From contig NZ_JABGCH010000018.1 of NCBI RefSeq assembly GCF_019799945.1, forward strand, positions 1 to 64,000: DNA of 64,000 bases, written 5' to 3'. This document shows, piece by piece, positions 1 to 7,363 of this stretch; the stretch's first letter is position 1; each line of letters starts with the position of its first letter. The stretch is from Modestobacter marinus (GTDB lineage: Bacteria; Actinomycetota; Actinomycetes; Mycobacteriales; Geodermatophilaceae). Below the pieces are notes generated by a model. The model worked only from the letters and a program-made list of their open reading frames with translations. It searched no databases and was not told the DNA's origin. Both the position numbers and the translations under genes were made by a program.

Positions 1-101
1 CCATCCAGCCCTTTTGAGCTCGATGTCACGCGTCCACTGTGCAGCTCTGGAACAACGAACACCCCCCACCCGCGTGCCGGGGTGGGGGGCGGTTCCACAG
101 T
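1..101 (+). other. 23S-5S rRNA spacer with processing stem
   Basis: This looks like the transcribed spacer between a 23S rRNA gene just outside the window and the 5S gene. It holds a perfect 10-bp stem (CCCCCCACCC at 62-71 against GGGTGGGGGG at 80-89). Outer pairings GGAAC/GTTCC (49-53 with 92-96) and CACTGTG/CACAGTG (35-41 with 96-102) would bring the 5S 5' end to the base of a long stem. A role in pre-5S processing is inferred. The 23S gene itself is not visible. Confidence 0.65.
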
Positions 102-220
102 GTTACGGCGGTCATGGCGAAAGGGAAACGCCCGGTCCCATTCCGAACCCGGAAGCTAAGCCTTTCAGCGCCGATGGTACTGCCCCGGAGACGGGGTGGG
201 AGAGTAGGACACCGCCGGAC
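102..220 (+). rRNA. rrf: 5S ribosomal RNA
   Basis: About 119 nt with the conserved 5S blocks: a GTTACGGCGGTCATGGCG start, the CCCGGTCCCATTCCGAACCC loop, GGAAGCTAAGCC, GATGGTACTGC and GGTGGGAGAGTAGGAC, ending in CGCCGGAC, which pairs with the 5' end. It is the last gene of an rRNA operon on the plus strand and is followed by a strong hairpin. The exact ends are placed by base pairing and may be off by one or two bases. Confidence 0.96.
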
Positions 221-230
221 AACCATTCCC

Positions 231-266
231 GAAACGGGGCCACAGCGACAGCTGCGGCCCCGTTTC
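231..266 (+). terminator. rRNA operon terminator hairpin
   Basis: Perfect 11-bp inverted repeat GAAACGGGGCC (231-241) and GGCCCCGTTTC (256-266) with a 14-nt loop, 10 nt after the 5S gene. It also lies downstream of the convergent DUF2461 gene, so it may act in both directions. Confidence 0.85.
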
Positions 267-310
267 GGCGTTTGTGCACTCGTGTCCGCCGGCGGTCTGC
301 CGCCGCGGGG

Positions 311-976
311 TCAGCGTCGCCGATCCGGCGGTGCCGTGCTCGCGCCGACGTTGTCGCTCAGCCAGCGGTTGAGCTCGGCGAACTCGCGCCACGCGTCCCG
401 CACCCGCTGCAGCGCCTCGCGACCGTGCAGCCAGTCGTCGGGAGTCCACTGCGCCGAGGCGTGCAGCGCCTTGTGGCGCAGCAGCTCGGCTCGCGGGTGG
501 TCGGCGGGGTAGCCGCGGGGCATCCGGACGAGCCGATCGCCCTCGATGGCGTAGCCGGCGGCGCGCAGCCGGTCGACCTCCGCGGACAGCAGCCCGCCCG
601 GCAGCTCGTCGTCCACCGCGCGGCGGTACCGCTCCACCTGGTCCGGCTGGAGGCCCCAGCAGCCACCGGCCACGCGCAGTCCGTCCGCGGACACCTGCAC
701 GTACACCGAGCCGAGGCCGCGCCCCTCGGGGTGCAGGACCGTGCCCTGGTGCGTCTTGTACGGCGTCTTGTCGGAGCTGAAGCGGACGTCCCGGTACGGA
801 CGGAACAACTTGGCCGGTCCGAACTCGGCGGCGAGCTCGTCGGCCAGCGCCTGCATGGGCGCGCGGACGTACCGCTCGTAGTCCTGGCGGTGCTCGGTCC
901 AGTAGGGCCTGCTGTTGTCCGCCTCGAGCCCCTCGTAGAACACGAGAGCCTCGTCGGGGAAGCCGGTGAACGTCAC
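311..976 (-). CDS. DUF2461 (TIGR02453) family protein
   Basis: A 221-aa cytosolic protein of the DUF2461/TIGR02453 family; the biochemical function is unknown. Visible family signatures are NSRPYW at about residues 21-26 (the family NNRxWF-like segment) and RDVRFSSDKTPYKTHQG around 63-79, followed by a Trp-rich C-terminal half. The GTG start at 976 is chosen because VTFTGFPDEALVFYEGL is the usual beginning of the family; longer readings upstream are arginine-rich shadow sequence. The start overlaps the stop of the upstream acetyltransferase gene by 4 nt (GTGA), so the two are probably co-transcribed and translationally coupled. Confidence 0.85.
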   Translation of the reverse strand: MTFTGFPDEALVFYEGLEADNSRPYWTEHRQDYERYVRAPMQALADELAAEFGPAKLFRPYRDVRFSSDKTPYKTHQGTVLHPEGRGLGSVYVQVSADGLRVAGGCWGLQPDQVERYRRAVDDELPGGLLSAEVDRLRAAGYAIEGDRLVRMPRGYPADHPRAELLRHKALHASAQWTPDDWLHGREALQRVRDAWREFAELNRWLSDNVGASTAPPDRRR

Positions 977-1557
977 GGAGCTCCTCGGTCGTCGTCCCGC
1001 TCGTCGTCGAGACGGGTGTGCCAGCGCAGCTGGCGGATGGTCACCGTCCCGGCGTCGAGGTCGCGCGCCCAGCCGTCCGGGGCCCACCCGGCGCTCTGCA
1101 GGAAGCCTGCGGTGACCTCGTCGGCCTCCGGCACCCAGCTGAGCAGCGTGCGGACGCCCCGCTCGCCGGCGAGGTCCGCGACGGCCGCGAGCAGCCGGCT
1201 GCCGTGGCCACGCCGGCCCCACCGCGGTTCGACCAGCAAGGTGGTCAGCTCGGCGGCGGGCTGGTCGTCGGGGGTCCCGGCCGGGGCGAACGCCGCCACG
1301 CCGACCACGTCGTCCGACTCCACGGCCACCAGGACGCCGTGGTCGGGGCCGGGCGGTGCGCCGATGGCCTCCGCCCAGGCGTCGGCGGCCGCCTGCTCGT
1401 CCCAGGCATCGAGCACCTCGGCCGGCATCAGCGCACGGTAGGCGGTCCGCCAGGTGACCAGCTGGACCCGCGCGACCGCCGCTTCGTCCCCCGGCTGCGC
1501 CCGGCGCACCCGGACGTCGGATCGCCCGGTGGGGCCGGGCCTGGGAGGTGGGTGCAC
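973..1557 (-). CDS. GNAT family N-acetyltransferase
   Basis: A 194-aa GNAT-fold acetyltransferase; the acceptor substrate is unknown. The N-terminus VRVRRAQPGDEAAVARV is the typical first strand and helix. ELTTLLVEPRWGRRGHGSRLL carries the acetyl-CoA pyrophosphate loop (R-G-H-G-S), and AGFLQSAGWAPDG is the usual C-terminal motif. The GTG at 1557 is preferred because a TAGGCT -10 box sits 7 nt upstream on the same strand, as at other leaderless genes in this window. An internal GTG at 1509 is an alternative. First gene of a two-gene unit with the DUF2461 gene. Confidence 0.85.
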   Translation of the reverse strand: MHPPPRPGPTGRSDVRVRRAQPGDEAAVARVQLVTWRTAYRALMPAEVLDAWDEQAAADAWAEAIGAPPGPDHGVLVAVESDDVVGVAAFAPAGTPDDQPAAELTTLLVEPRWGRRGHGSRLLAAVADLAGERGVRTLLSWVPEADEVTAGFLQSAGWAPDGWARDLDAGTVTIRQLRWHTRLDDERDDDRGAP

Positions 1558-1564
1558 GCCCGGC

Positions 1565-1570
1565 AGCCTA
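1565..1570 (-). promoter_or_regulatory. -10 element of leaderless acetyltransferase gene
   Basis: TAGGCT on the minus strand, ending 7 nt before the GTG at 1557. It matches the TANNNT actinobacterial -10 consensus. No ribosome binding site is visible at this start. Confidence 0.5.
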
Positions 1571-1632
1571 GGGAGGGCACCGCCGCCCGCGCACCAGGCG
1601 GTCTGTCGTACCCACACGGCAGGATCAGCTCC

Positions 1633-2850
1633 GTGACCAGACCCGCGGAACGGCTGTCCGCTGCCCTGGCGCGGCGGATCGCGCTGGCCGCACAGGGGCT
1701 CGCGGACGAGCGTCCCGCCGGGGGGCCCGGCACCCGTCAGCTGCGCCGGTCGGCCGACCAGCTCGCCGTGGTGCAGATCGACTCGGTGAACGTGCTGAGC
1801 CGGTCCCACTACCTTCCGTTTTTCAGCCGGCTGGGTCCCTACCCCCGGCCGGCGCTGGACGCGCTCTCCAACCGGCGGCACGACCTGTTCGAGTTCTGGG
1901 CGCACGAGGCGTCCTTCCTCCCGGTCCGGTTGCACCCCCACCTGCGCTGGCGGATGGCCGCCGCGGAGGAGCACGCCTGGGGGAACATGGTCAGGCTGCA
2001 ACGGGAACGGCCCGGGTACGTCGCCGAGGTCCTCGACCGCGTCCGCGCGGAGGGTCCGCTGAAGGCGAGCCAGCTGCTGGAGCACCGGCGCGACCGCCCC
2101 GGCACGATGTGGAACTGGCACGCCGGCAAGGTCGCGCTCGAGTGGCTGTTCTTCACCGGGGCGCTCACCGCGCGCGCCCGGACCGCCGGCTTCGAGCGGG
2201 TGTACGACCTCCCCGAGCGGGTGCTGCCCGCCACGGTCGTGCAGGCGGCCACGCCGGAACGGCCCGACGCCGTCCGTGAGCTGGTCCGGACCGCCGCGCG
2301 GGCGTTGGGGGTCGCCACCGAGAGCGACCTGCGCGACTACTTCCGGCTGTCCCCGGCCGACGCCCGGACCGCGGTGACCGAGCTGGCCGAGGCCGGCGAG
2401 CTGCTGCCGGTGGTGGTCGACGGATGGGCGCGCCCGGCCTGGCTCGACGCGGCCGCGCGGCGACCGCGCCGTGCCCAGGCCCGCGCGCTGCTGAGCCCCT
2501 TCGACTCACTGGTCTGGGAACGCCCGCGCGTCGAGCGCATCTTCGGGTTCCGCTACCGGCTGGAGATCTACACCCCGGCGGCCAAGCGTGTGCACGGCTA
2601 CTACGTGCTGCCGTTCCTGCTGGGTGACGCCCTCGTGGCCCGGGTCGACCTCAAGGCCGACCGGCGGTCCGGCGTCCTGCGGGTGCAGGCCGCGCACGGC
2701 GAACCCGGGGTCGACCACGGCGCGGTCGCCGCGGCGCTCGCCGCCGAGCTCCGGCTCATGGCCGACTGGATGGAGCTGACCGACGTTGCGGTCACCGGGG
2801 CCGGGGACCTGGCGCCGGCGCTCTGCGGAGCGCTCCCGGCCGCGGCCTGA
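1633..2850 (+). CDS. YcaQ/AlkZ-like winged-helix DNA glycosylase family protein
   Basis: A 405-aa protein of the HTH_42 (DUF1006) superfamily, which includes the interstrand-crosslink DNA glycosylases YcaQ and AlkZ. The segment AVVQIDSVNVLSRSHYLPFF (about residues 45-64) holds the family's active-site region with a Q-I-D (Q48, D50). As I recall the literature, Q-hydrophobic-D is typical of the YcaQ branch and Q-hydrophobic-Q of AlkZ. Later blocks such as ALLSPFDSLVWERPRVERIFGF and YYVLPFLLGDALVARVDLKADR are characteristic. The GTG at 1633 is chosen for the family-like N-terminus and a weak AGGA 9 nt upstream. It is divergent from the acetyltransferase gene and nearly abuts the convergent DUF4097 gene. 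DNA repair is inferred from family. Confidence 0.83.
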   Translation: MTRPAERLSAALARRIALAAQGLADERPAGGPGTRQLRRSADQLAVVQIDSVNVLSRSHYLPFFSRLGPYPRPALDALSNRRHDLFEFWAHEASFLPVRLHPHLRWRMAAAEEHAWGNMVRLQRERPGYVAEVLDRVRAEGPLKASQLLEHRRDRPGTMWNWHAGKVALEWLFFTGALTARARTAGFERVYDLPERVLPATVVQAATPERPDAVRELVRTAARALGVATESDLRDYFRLSPADARTAVTELAEAGELLPVVVDGWARPAWLDAAARRPRRAQARALLSPFDSLVWERPRVERIFGFRYRLEIYTPAAKRVHGYYVLPFLLGDALVARVDLKADRRSGVLRVQAAHGEPGVDHGAVAAALAAELRLMADWMELTDVAVTGAGDLAPALCGALPAAA

Positions 2851-2855
2851 GCCGG

Positions 2856-3692
2856 TCAGCTCGCGAGGGAGGTCTCCGGGGCGGGCGGGGTGGAGGCGGT
2901 CGCCCGGTGGACCCGCAGGTCGCCGGAGACCGACTGCAGGAACAGGGTCAGCGCGGCGGTGTCGCCCTCCGCCGCGCCAGGTGCCTCCTCGGTCAGCTCG
3001 GAGACCCAGTGCCCGGTGAGGGTCTGCACGTCGAGCCGGACCCGCAGGCCGCGCTCGACGCCCACGGTCACGTCGCCGGACACGGTGGTCAGCCGCAGCG
3101 TCCCGCGGGCGGCGCGCTCCACGCGCACGTCGCCGCTCGCGGTCCTCGCGCGCACGTCTCCGGCGGCGTCCCCGATCACCAGGTCACCGGAGGCGGTCCG
3201 GACCTCCAGCGGACCGCCGGCCGACTCGAGCCGGACGTCGCCGGACGCCGTCCCCACCGTCGCGGCGCCGGTCACCTCGCCCACCCGGACGTCCCCACTG
3301 GCGGCGCGGGCCTGCAGGGTCGTGCAGTGCTCGACCGCCACGTCGCCGCTCGCGCTGGTGAGGACTACCCGCCCGAGGCGCCCGCGCAACGAGGAGTCGC
3401 CGGACGCGGTGGACACGACGACCGGGCCGTCCGGCGGGGTGCTGACCGCGACGGCGAACGCCGGCGAGCGGGACAGCCGCCGTTCCGGGACGCGCACCCG
3501 GACCGCGGACGCGGTCGCCTCGACGTCGACGAGGTCGACCTCGTGCTCGGCGGCCTCGTTCAGCGGCTCGATCGTCACCACCACCTCGGACGCGCCCTCG
3601 ACGGCGTCCACGGTGACCGAGCCGGCGGGGTTGCGGACCTCCACGGCGGGCGGGCCGCCGGGGACGGGGACGCGCTGGGTGCGGACGGACAC
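2856..3692 (-). CDS. DUF4097 beta-strand repeat protein
   Basis: A 278-aa protein built from short beta-strand repeats of the DUF4097 (putative auto-transporter adhesin, head-like) type. The repeat core is ASGDV or similar (STASGDSSL, TSASGDVAV, RAASGDVRV, GTASGDVRL, RTASGDLVI, RTASGDVRV, TTVSGDVTV), recurring every 17-22 residues from about 125 to 265. This is consistent with a right-handed beta-solenoid. No signal peptide or membrane segment is visible, so it is probably cytoplasmic. The GTG at 3692 follows a perfect AGGAGG. It lies 20 bp downstream of the ribbon-helix-helix gene on the same strand and is probably its operon partner. The molecular role is unknown. Confidence 0.85.
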   Translation of the reverse strand: MSVRTQRVPVPGGPPAVEVRNPAGSVTVDAVEGASEVVVTIEPLNEAAEHEVDLVDVEATASAVRVRVPERRLSRSPAFAVAVSTPPDGPVVVSTASGDSSLRGRLGRVVLTSASGDVAVEHCTTLQARAASGDVRVGEVTGAATVGTASGDVRLESAGGPLEVRTASGDLVIGDAAGDVRARTASGDVRVERAARGTLRLTTVSGDVTVGVERGLRVRLDVQTLTGHWVSELTEEAPGAAEGDTAALTLFLQSVSGDLRVHRATASTPPAPETSLAS

Positions 3693-3712
3693 GGGGACCT
3701 CCTGGACGGGGA

Positions 3713-4186
3713 TCAGCTCCGGGCGAAGCCGGAGTAGCGGCGAGGACCGCGCCCGGGGCGCGGCTCGGTGGGCTCGCGGAGGCCGGTGGCGACGGTGCGG
3801 ACCAGCCAGGCGTTCAGCGAGATCCCGGCTGTGGCCGCGGCGGACTCCGCGCGGGCCTTCAGGGACTCGGGCAGCCGCAGGCTGATCCGGGCGATCGACC
3901 CGTCCTCGCCCCCGGCATCGACGTCGTCGACCGGCTGGTCGGGCCGGGTGTGCTCCACCACGACCTCGGGCTCTCCGCCGCGGACGCGGATGTCGACCAG
4001 TCCCTCGCCCCAGGCCGCGGTCACCTCGGCCGCCATCGCGGACAGGGCGTCGGTCAGGGCCAGCCGGACGGCGGGCTCCAGGGTCTCGGCCAGCAGCCGG
4101 GCTGTCTCGCGCGTCTGCTCCGTGCCCGCCGCGGCGGCCGTCGTCAGGTGGCTGCGCAGCGCGTCGACGTAGTCGCCCAGGTCCAT
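3713..4186 (-). CDS. Ribbon-helix-helix (HicB/Arc-type) DNA-binding protein
   Basis: A 157-aa protein. Its C-terminal part (about residues 97-135, ARISLRLPESLKARAESAAA followed by GISLNAWLVRTVATGL) is a HicB/Arc/CopG-type ribbon-helix-helix: a DNA-contacting strand, then two helices with the 'LNAWLVR' signature. The N-terminal half is helical with an acidic linker. ATG 4186 has an AGGAGG-type site (5'-AGGAGGCGAGACC before ATG on the minus strand). It heads a two-gene unit with the DUF4097 gene. Three 11-bp-phased TGACGTCA-like palindromes lie directly upstream, so autoregulation is likely. No toxin gene is adjacent, so a classical toxin-antitoxin pair is not supported. Confidence 0.83.
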   Translation of the reverse strand: MDLGDYVDALRSHLTTAAAAGTEQTRETARLLAETLEPAVRLALTDALSAMAAEVTAAWGEGLVDIRVRGGEPEVVVEHTRPDQPVDDVDAGGEDGSIARISLRLPESLKARAESAAATAGISLNAWLVRTVATGLREPTEPRPGRGPRRYSGFARS

Positions 4187-4198
4187 GGTCTCGCCTCC

Positions 4199-4228
4199 TG
4201 ACGTCAGGATGACGCCATAGTGACGTCA
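4199..4228. promoter_or_regulatory. Triple phased TGACGTCA operator
   Basis: Three 8-bp palindromes spaced exactly 11 bp apart: TGACGTCA (4199-4206), TGACGCCA (4210-4217, one mismatch) and TGACGTCA (4221-4228). They lie between the ribbon-helix-helix start (4186) and thyX (4280), immediately beside the AGGAGG of the former. One-turn phasing fits cooperative binding of RHH dimers on one DNA face. The assignment to the adjacent RHH protein is inference. Confidence 0.65.
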
Positions 4229-4267
4229 TGTCCAGCGTCACGGGAAGGGCGCTTCGCGACGCCGCCG

Positions 4268-4273
4268 TACGCT
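4268..4273 (+). promoter_or_regulatory. thyX leaderless -10 element
   Basis: TACGCT, ending 6 nt before the GTG start at 4280, so transcription would begin at the start codon. There is no ribosome binding site. The -35 region is not recognisable. Confidence 0.55.
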
Positions 4274-4279
4274 CGACGG

Positions 4280-5032
4280 GTGCCCGCCATCGCCCCGCTG
4301 AAGGTCGAGGTCGTCGCCCAGACCGCGTTCACGCCGCCCGCGGACGTGCCCTGGGAGACCGACGCCGAGGGCGGGCAGGCGCTCGCCGAGTTCGCCGGGC
4401 GGGCTTGCTACCAGTCGTGGGACAAGCCGAACCCCGCCACGGCCACCAACCAGGGCTACCTGCGCCACATCCTCGAGGTGGGCCACCTGGCGGTGCTCGA
4501 GCACGCCACCGTGAGCATGTACCTGTCCGGGATCTCGCGGTCGCTCACCCACGAGCTGATCCGGCACCGGCACTTCTCCTACAGCCAGTTGTCCCAGCGC
4601 TACGTGCCCGACCGGGACGCCGCCGTCGTCGAGCCGGCCGTCATCGCCGAGGACCCGGAGCTGCACCAGCTGTTCCTCGCCGCGACCGACGCCGCGCTGG
4701 CCGCGTACGAGACCCTGCTGGAGGGGCTGGAGAAGCGGTTCGCCGACGTCCCCAACGCCACCCTCCGCCGCAAGCAGGCCCGGCAGGCCGCCCGCGCCGT
4801 GCTGCCCAACGCCACCGAGACGCGGGTCGTGGTCACCGGCAACTACCGGGCGTGGCGGCACTTCATCGCCATGCGCGCCAGCGAGCACGCCGACGTCGAG
4901 ATGCGCCAGGTCGCCGTCGCGTGCCTGCGCGAGCTGCAGCGGGTGGCCGGCCACGTGTTCAGCGACTTCCGGATCAGCGGGCTCGCCGACGGCACCGAGG
5001 TCGCGGCGAGCCCCTACGTGACCGAGGGATGA
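4280..5032 (+). CDS. thyX: Flavin-dependent thymidylate synthase ThyX
   Basis: A 250-aa FAD-dependent thymidylate synthase that makes dTMP from dUMP, using methylene-tetrahydrofolate as carbon donor and NADPH through FAD. The ThyX signature [11 protein letters not shown] occupies about residues 95-105, matching RHRxxxxxxxS. It is followed by SQRYV and by [21 protein letters not shown] with C-terminal FAD/dUMP-binding residues. The GTG at 4280 is supported by the TACGCT -10 six bases upstream; longer readings have no RBS. It is the first gene of thyX-thyA-dfrA-dapA-rnj. ThyX releases tetrahydrofolate rather than dihydrofolate, so it would support growth without DHFR, yet ThyA and DHFR follow directly. 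Confidence 0.96.
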   Translation: MPAIAPLKVEVVAQTAFTPPADVPWETDAEGGQALAEFAGRACYQSWDKPNPATATNQGYLRHILEVGHLAVLEHATVSMYLSGISRSLTHELIRHRHFSYSQLSQRYVPDRDAAVVEPAVIAEDPELHQLFLAATDAALAAYETLLEGLEKRFADVPNATLRRKQARQAARAVLPNATETRVVVTGNYRAWRHFIAMRASEHADVEMRQVAVACLRELQRVAGHVFSDFRISGLADGTEVAASPYVTEG

Positions 5033-5075
5033 CCCCGCCTAGCATCGACGGTCGCGGACGAGGGGCGGGAGCACC

Positions 5076-5873
5076 ATGATCGACACCCAGTACGAGGACC
5101 TGCTGCGCCGGGTGCTCGACACCGGCAGCCCGAAGTCCGACCGCACCGGCACCGGCACGGTGAGCCTGTTCGGCGAGCGGTTGCGCTACGACCTGTCCTG
5201 CGGGTTCCCGCTGGTGACCACCAAGAAGGTGCACTTCAAGTCGGTCGCCTACGAGCTGCTGTGGTTCCTGCGCGGCGAGGGCAACGTCCGCTGGCTGCAG
5301 GAGCACGGCGTCAGCATCTGGGACGAGTGGGCGGCCGAGGACGGCAGCCTCGGCCCCGTCTACGGCGTGCAGTGGCGGTCCTGGCCGACGCCGGACGGCG
5401 GCACGGTCGACCAGCTGTCCGCGGTGCTGGAGACGCTGCGGACCGACCCGGACTCCCGCCGGATGATCGTCTCCGCCTGGAACGTCGGCGCGCTGCCGGA
5501 GATGGCCCTGGCGCCCTGCCATGCGCTGTTCCAGTTCCACGTCGCCGACGGCCGGCTCTCCTGCCAGCTGTACCAGCGCAGCGCCGACCTCTTCCTCGGC
5601 GTCCCGTTCAACATCGCCAGCTACGCCCTGCTCACGCAGATGGTGGCCCAGCAGGTCGGCCTGGAGCCGGGCGACTTCATCTGGGTGGGCGGGGACTGCC
5701 ACATCTACGCCAACCACGTGGAGCAGGTGCGCGAGCAGCTGTCCCGCGAGGTGCGGCCCTTCCCGCGGCTGACGATCGACCCGGCCCCTTCGCTGTTCGA
5801 GCACGACTACGCCGACTTCCACGTGCACGACTACGCCCCGCACCCCGCCATCCGGGGTGCGGTGGCCGTCTGA
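5076..5873 (+). CDS. thyA: Thymidylate synthase ThyA
   Basis: A 265-aa classical thymidylate synthase (E. coli ThyA is 264 aa). It methylates dUMP with methylene-tetrahydrofolate, yielding dihydrofolate. The catalytic cysteine is C148 in [23 protein letters not shown] is the dUMP-phosphate and base-binding motif, and [13 protein letters not shown] near residue 21 is the phosphate-binding loop. ATG 5076 follows GGGAG at about 9 nt. It lies 43 bp after thyX and 23 bp before dfrA, so the ThyA-DHFR pair forms a folate-recycling unit. Together with ThyX the genome has two unrelated thymidylate synthases, as mycobacteria do. Confidence 0.97.
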   Translation: MIDTQYEDLLRRVLDTGSPKSDRTGTGTVSLFGERLRYDLSCGFPLVTTKKVHFKSVAYELLWFLRGEGNVRWLQEHGVSIWDEWAAEDGSLGPVYGVQWRSWPTPDGGTVDQLSAVLETLRTDPDSRRMIVSAWNVGALPEMALAPCHALFQFHVADGRLSCQLYQRSADLFLGVPFNIASYALLTQMVAQQVGLEPGDFIWVGGDCHIYANHVEQVREQLSREVRPFPRLTIDPAPSLFEHDYADFHVHDYAPHPAIRGAVAV

Positions 5874-5896
5874 CCGAGCGCGCGAGGTCGGCGGTC

Positions 5897-6457
5897 GTGC
5901 AGGGCACGGTCCGGCTCGTCTGGGCCCAGGGCGACGGCGGGGTCATCGGCGCCGACGGGGCGTTGCCCTGGCACCTCCCCGAGGACCTTCGGCTCTTCCG
6001 GGCGCTCACCGTCGGCGCGACGGTGGTGATGGGCCGGCGCACCTGGGAGTCCCTGCCGCCCCGGGTGCGACCGCTGCCGGGCCGGCGCAACGTCGTCCTC
6101 AGCTCCACCCTGCAGACCGCGGGGGAGGGAGTGCACGTGGCGCGCTCCGCGGACGAGGTGCCCGCCGCCGACGGCGACGTCTGGGTGATCGGTGGAGGCA
6201 GCGTCTACGCGGCGTTCCTGCCCCGCGCCGCCGCGGCCGTGGTCACCGAGGTCGACGTCCGGGTGCCGGGGGACACCTGGGCGCCCGCCCTGCCCGAGGA
6301 CGAGTGGGTGACCGCCGCCGGGACCGGGTGGCTGACGTCCTCGACCGGGCTGCGCTACCGGGTCACCCTGTCGCGACGGCGGAGCGAGCCGGACGGCGAG
6401 GCGACCGACGGGCCCGCCGCCGTCCTGGCGCGATGGTCCGCTGGCGGCGGTCGGTAG
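5897..6457 (+). CDS. dfrA: Dihydrofolate reductase
   Basis: A 186-aa DHFR that reduces dihydrofolate (the ThyA product) to tetrahydrofolate with NADPH. Visible landmarks are VWAQGDGGVIGADGALPWHL (substrate pocket, with PWHLPED catalytic Asp region), VVMGRRTWESLP (NADPH phosphate-binding R-R/T), LPGRRNVVLS and VWVIGGGSVYAAFLP (the GGG dinucleotide loop). The GTG at 5897 is chosen because it is the last usable start before the first beta strand; a weak GAGG lies about 10 nt upstream. It follows thyA by 23 bp. Its stop codon TAG forms the first half of the dapA -10 element. Confidence 0.95.
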   Translation: MQGTVRLVWAQGDGGVIGADGALPWHLPEDLRLFRALTVGATVVMGRRTWESLPPRVRPLPGRRNVVLSSTLQTAGEGVHVARSADEVPAADGDVWVIGGGSVYAAFLPRAAAAVVTEVDVRVPGDTWAPALPEDEWVTAAGTGWLTSSTGLRYRVTLSRRRSEPDGEATDGPAAVLARWSAGGGR

Positions 6458-6460
6458 ATT
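6455..6460 (+). promoter_or_regulatory. dapA leaderless -10 element
   Basis: TAGATT ends 6 nt before ATG 6467. Its first three bases are the dfrA stop codon. No RBS precedes dapA, which supports a leaderless internal promoter. Confidence 0.55.
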
Positions 6461-6466
6461 CGCACC

Positions 6467-7363
6467 ATGACCACCGACCCCGCCCGGCCCTTCGGGCGAG
6501 TCCTCACGGCGATGGTCACCCCGTTCGCCGAGGACGGCACGATCGACCTCGCGGGGGCCCAGGAGCTGGCGTCCCACCTGGTCGACCGGCAGGCGCACGA
6601 CGGCCTGGTCGTCATGGGCACGACGGGGGAGTCGCCCACCGTCAGCGACGGTGAACAGCACGCGGTGCTGGAGGCGGTGATCGACGCCGTCGGCGACCGG
6701 GCCACCGTGGTCGCCGGCGTCGGCACCAACGACACCGCCCACTCCATCGAGAAGGCACAGTCGGCCGCGCGGCTCGGCGCCGACGGGCTGCTCGTCGTCA
6801 CCCCGTACTACAACAAGCCGCCGCAGGCGGGGCTGCTGCGGCACTTCACCGCGGTCGCCGACAGCACCGACCTGCCGGTGATGCTCTACGACATCCCGCC
6901 GCGCTCGGTCGTGCCGATCGAGGTCGAGACGCTCGTCCGGGCCGCCGAGCACCCGAACATCGTCGCCGTCAAGGACGCCAAGGGCGATCTCGGCGCGGTG
7001 CAGTGGACCCTGGCGCGCACCGACCTGGCCTACTACTCCGGCGAGGACATGCTGAACCTGCCGCTGCTGGCCGTCGGCGCGGTCGGTGTGGTCAGCGTCG
7101 TCGGGCACCTGGTCGGGAGCCGGCTGGCGGAGCTGATCGCCGCCGTCGACTCCGGTGACCTGGTCAAGGCCCGCGCGGTCAACGAGAGCCTGTTGCCGGT
7201 CTACACCGGCATCTTCCGTACCCAAGGTGTGATCACGGTGAAGGCGGCGCTGCGCGCGCTCGGCCTGCCGGCGGGGCCGGTCCGCCCGCCGCTGGTCGAC
7301 GCGACTCCCGAACAGGTGGAGCAGCTGCGCGCCGACCTCGCCGCCGGAGGAGTCCAGCTGTGA
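6467..7363 (+). CDS. dapA: 4-hydroxy-tetrahydrodipicolinate synthase
   Basis: A 298-aa class I aldolase-type enzyme that condenses pyruvate with aspartate semialdehyde, the first committed step toward diaminopimelate (cell wall) and lysine. The Schiff-base lysine is K169 in NIVAVKDAKGD. GTTGES (51-56) is the pyruvate-binding loop, and Y141 in YDIPPR is the catalytic tyrosine, with VTPYYNKPPQ before it. Length is normal. Leaderless start at ATG 6467. It overlaps the RNase J gene by 4 nt (GTGA), the dapA-rnj coupling seen in many actinobacteria. Confidence 0.97.
   Translation: MTTDPARPFGRVLTAMVTPFAEDGTIDLAGAQELASHLVDRQAHDGLVVMGTTGESPTVSDGEQHAVLEAVIDAVGDRATVVAGVGTNDTAHSIEKAQSAARLGADGLLVVTPYYNKPPQAGLLRHFTAVADSTDLPVMLYDIPPRSVVPIEVETLVRAAEHPNIVAVKDAKGDLGAVQWTLARTDLAYYSGEDMLNLPLLAVGAVGVVSVVGHLVGSRLAELIAAVDSGDLVKARAVNESLLPVYTGIFRTQGVITVKAALRALGLPAGPVRPPLVDATPEQVEQLRADLAAGGVQL

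Noticed and set aside
2907-3885. Tandem DNA repeats in the DUF4097 gene
   Set aside because: The ASGD protein repeats come from the beta-solenoid fold; the DNA is too diverged to be a satellite or CRISPR-like array.
3713-4186. Toxin-antitoxin locus
   Set aside because: The RHH protein resembles HicB-type antitoxins, but the partner gene encodes a DUF4097 solenoid and there is no HicA-like or other toxin adjacent.
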